Shown here: positions 62,759 through 64,000 of the stretch, one piece after another | Layout: every line of letters starts with the position of its first letter | Numbering within the stretch: position 1 is the stretch's first letter | Assembly (NCBI GenBank): GCA_910577165.1 | Contig: CAJTLX010000009.1 | Coordinates: forward strand, 1-64,000 | DNA: 64,000 nt | Reading direction: 5' to 3' | Source: an uncultured Lachnospiraceae bacterium | GTDB lineage: Bacteria > Bacillota > Clostridia > Lachnospirales > Lachnospiraceae | Position numbers and translations under genes: made by a program | Notes under the pieces: model-generated | Seen by the model: only the letters and a program-made list of their open reading frames with translations | What the model was told of the DNA's origin: nothing | Database searches by the model: none

Positions 62759-64000
62759 GAGGAAGAATTCTTTTAATCTTGTTTGCGGCTGTGTTGTCGG
62801 ATTATTGGCGAGTGCATTTTTGCGAAGTGAAAAAATCTTTGTGGTAAATTTTTTACTTCGCGGAAGAAGAGAGAATTTGATTCTTCCGGTTAAGATTTTT
62901 TTTAACCTCGGAATGATCGGAGCTTTTTTTTGTATCCTGTGGTATTTTCTGAAAATGAAAAATCGAAAGATTACCACATATCATCTATGGAGCATTTTGA
63001 TTTCCGCAACAGTTTTAGTGGGGTCACTCTTACTAGTTGTTATGGCTTTAAGGAAATGGATTTTAGAAAGAGTGATCTCCGGTTTTTGGGACACTCTTCC
63101 AAGACTTTTTATTATAACAAATTTGCCATATCTTCTCTTGTTATATATGGCAGCAGTGTTTTCTGGCGTTTTTTCCTGCTTAACCAGAGGCAGAGTAAAA
63201 TATATTCAGTATATTTCAACTGAGATTAAGGGAATGGAAAGTGATGGTGTGGGGCGGCAATTAGAAATAATTGGAAATGACGAGATCGCCGATCTGTGCA
63301 GGAGTATCAATCAAATGTCACAGAAACTTTTTGAGAAAGAACAGTCAGAAAAGGAAATGGAAAGGCGCAAAGATGAGCTGATCACCAATGTATCCCATGA
63401 TCTGCGCAGTCCGTTGACCTCAATTATCGGATATGTGCAGCTTTTAAAAAAGGATCCCACTGATACAGAGAAATTTCGTGAATATATTGAAGTAGTTGAT
63501 CTGCGGCTGCAGGGCTTAAATAAGATGGTAAATGAGTTGTTTGAATTGACCAAATTGAATGGAACAGATATCGCGATGAATTTTGAGCGGGTGGATATCG
63601 TGGCCTTATTAGAACATCTGGCATGGGAAAATAAGATTTTGCTTCAGGAGAGGGGAATTTCTCTTGTAACAGAAATTGAGGACACTCCCTTTGAAATGGA
63701 GGTGGATGTGGGAAAAATGGTGCGCGCCCTTCAAAATCTTTTCGACAATGCAAGAAAATATGCGAAGGAAAATTCGAATGTAATATTATGTGCTGCTTAC
63801 AAAAAAGATGTGTTTGAAATTCAGATGGAAAATAAGATGGCTAACGCAGAAGACTTGCAGGAGGAAAAATTGTTTGAGCGATTTTATAAAGGGGATTTCT
63901 CCCGCAGCGATATGGGAAGTTCAGGGCTTGGATTAGCCATTATAAAGCGGATTATTGAATTGCATGAAGGGGAGATCCATGCGAGGGTGGAGGGGGAATG
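62721..64000 (+). CDS. Sensor histidine kinase, 3' end outside window
   Basis: The frame is open from the ATG at 62721, inside the end of the response regulator gene, to the right edge (about 426 codons). Four membrane segments are predicted: VCGCVVGLLASAF, FFNLGMIGAFFCILWYF, LISATVLVGSLLLVVMAL and NLPYLLLLYMAAVFSGVF. A HAMP-like linker, HisKA (VSHDLRSPLTSIIGYVQLL) and HATPase motifs follow (LFDNARKYA and GSSGLGLAIIKRI near the edge). It is probably the partner of the regulator upstream, in the style of VanS/SpaK-type systems. The 38-nt overlap suggests coupled translation. Confidence 0.9.
   Translation, partial: MFRLCGEEDINYRRKNSFNLVCGCVVGLLASAFLRSEKIFVVNFLLRGRRENLILPVKIFFNLGMIGAFFCILWYFLKMKNRKITTYHLWSILISATVLVGSLLLVVMALRKWILERVISGFWDTLPRLFIITNLPYLLLLYMAAVFSGVFSCLTRGRVKYIQYISTEIKGMESDGVGRQLEIIGNDEIADLCRSINQMSQKLFEKEQSEKEMERRKDELITNVSHDLRSPLTSIIGYVQLLKKDPTDTEKFREYIEVVDLRLQGLNKMVNELFELTKLNGTDIAMNFERVDIVALLEHLAWENKILLQERGISLVTEIEDTPFEMEVDVGKMVRALQNLFDNARKYAKENSNVILCAAYKKDVFEIQMENKMANAEDLQEEKLFERFYKGDFSRSDMGSSGLGLAIIKRIIELHEGEIHARVEGE

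Overview
This window looks like a chromosomal segment from a flagellated, spore-forming member of the Clostridia, most likely a Lachnospiraceae. The evidence is a complete spoIIA operon, a spoVA-type operon, a late flagellar operon with FlgM, two FlgK copies, FliW and CsrA, a Clostridia-style T-box in front of valS, and large proteins of a kind I associate with Lachnospiraceae (4.4-11.3 kb). No rRNA, tRNA, CRISPR array or transposase gene was seen.

Layout. 0-4.1 kb: the 3' end of an oligoendopeptidase F gene, then a minus-strand pair encoding a FliD-like protein and a secreted subtilase. 4.36-11.35 kb: four consecutive plus-strand genes of unknown function: a 1186-aa beta-sandwich/solenoid protein, a degenerate Hsp70/actin-like protein, a TPR protein and a two-TM coiled-coil protein. 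This is the best candidate here for an undescribed system. 11.4-12.2 kb: the decayed relic of an AAA-ATPase gene. 12.3-15.5 kb: T-box and valS. 15.5-17.4 kb: a FapA-type gene flanked by two oppositely oriented, structured ~130-bp repeats. 17.6-19.2 kb: a small protein and a zinc-ribbon/TPR membrane protein. 19.3-21.1 kb: spoIIAA-spoIIAB-sigF, convergent with a LysM-GH18 cortex-hydrolase-type gene. 22.5-25.5 kb: a solute-binding lipoprotein next to a chemoreceptor. 25.7-29.9 kb: parC and parE on the minus strand, separated from the chemoreceptor by a bidirectional terminator.

30.1-38.2 kb is an overlapping teichoic-acid or glycerophosphate-polymer operon: a GT2-TagF fusion, pyruvyl transferase, GtrB-like GT2, TagD, TagB-like and LysA. 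38.3-41.9 kb encodes a two-receiver response regulator and a PocR-domain hybrid kinase. 42.1-52.4 kb is the late flagellar operon (flgM, flgN, flgK1, flgK2, flgL, fliW, csrA, flaG, fliD, fliS and a FliT/FlgN-like gene), with two near-consensus sigma-D promoters. 52.4-54.3 kb encodes an unknown secreted protein built from three repeat modules. 54.4-57.7 kb holds a 52-codon membrane peptide gene, spoVAA, spoVAB, spoVAC and spoVAF, without spoVAD or spoVAE. 57.8-61.4 kb carries deoD and cdd for nucleoside salvage, an Ala/Lys-rich protein and an orphan double solute-binding-domain membrane protein. 61.5-64 kb has a frameshifted methyltransferase gene, a frameshifted response regulator gene and a histidine kinase that runs off the end.

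Together the genes cover motility and its checkpoints (FlgM against sigma-D; FliW and CsrA for flagellin translation), chemosensing, the sigma-F sporulation switch, germination channel parts, wall-polymer synthesis and several sensory systems. Coordinates and start codons come from reading the sequence and its Shine-Dalgarno signals. Family names come from motif recognition, not from a database search.
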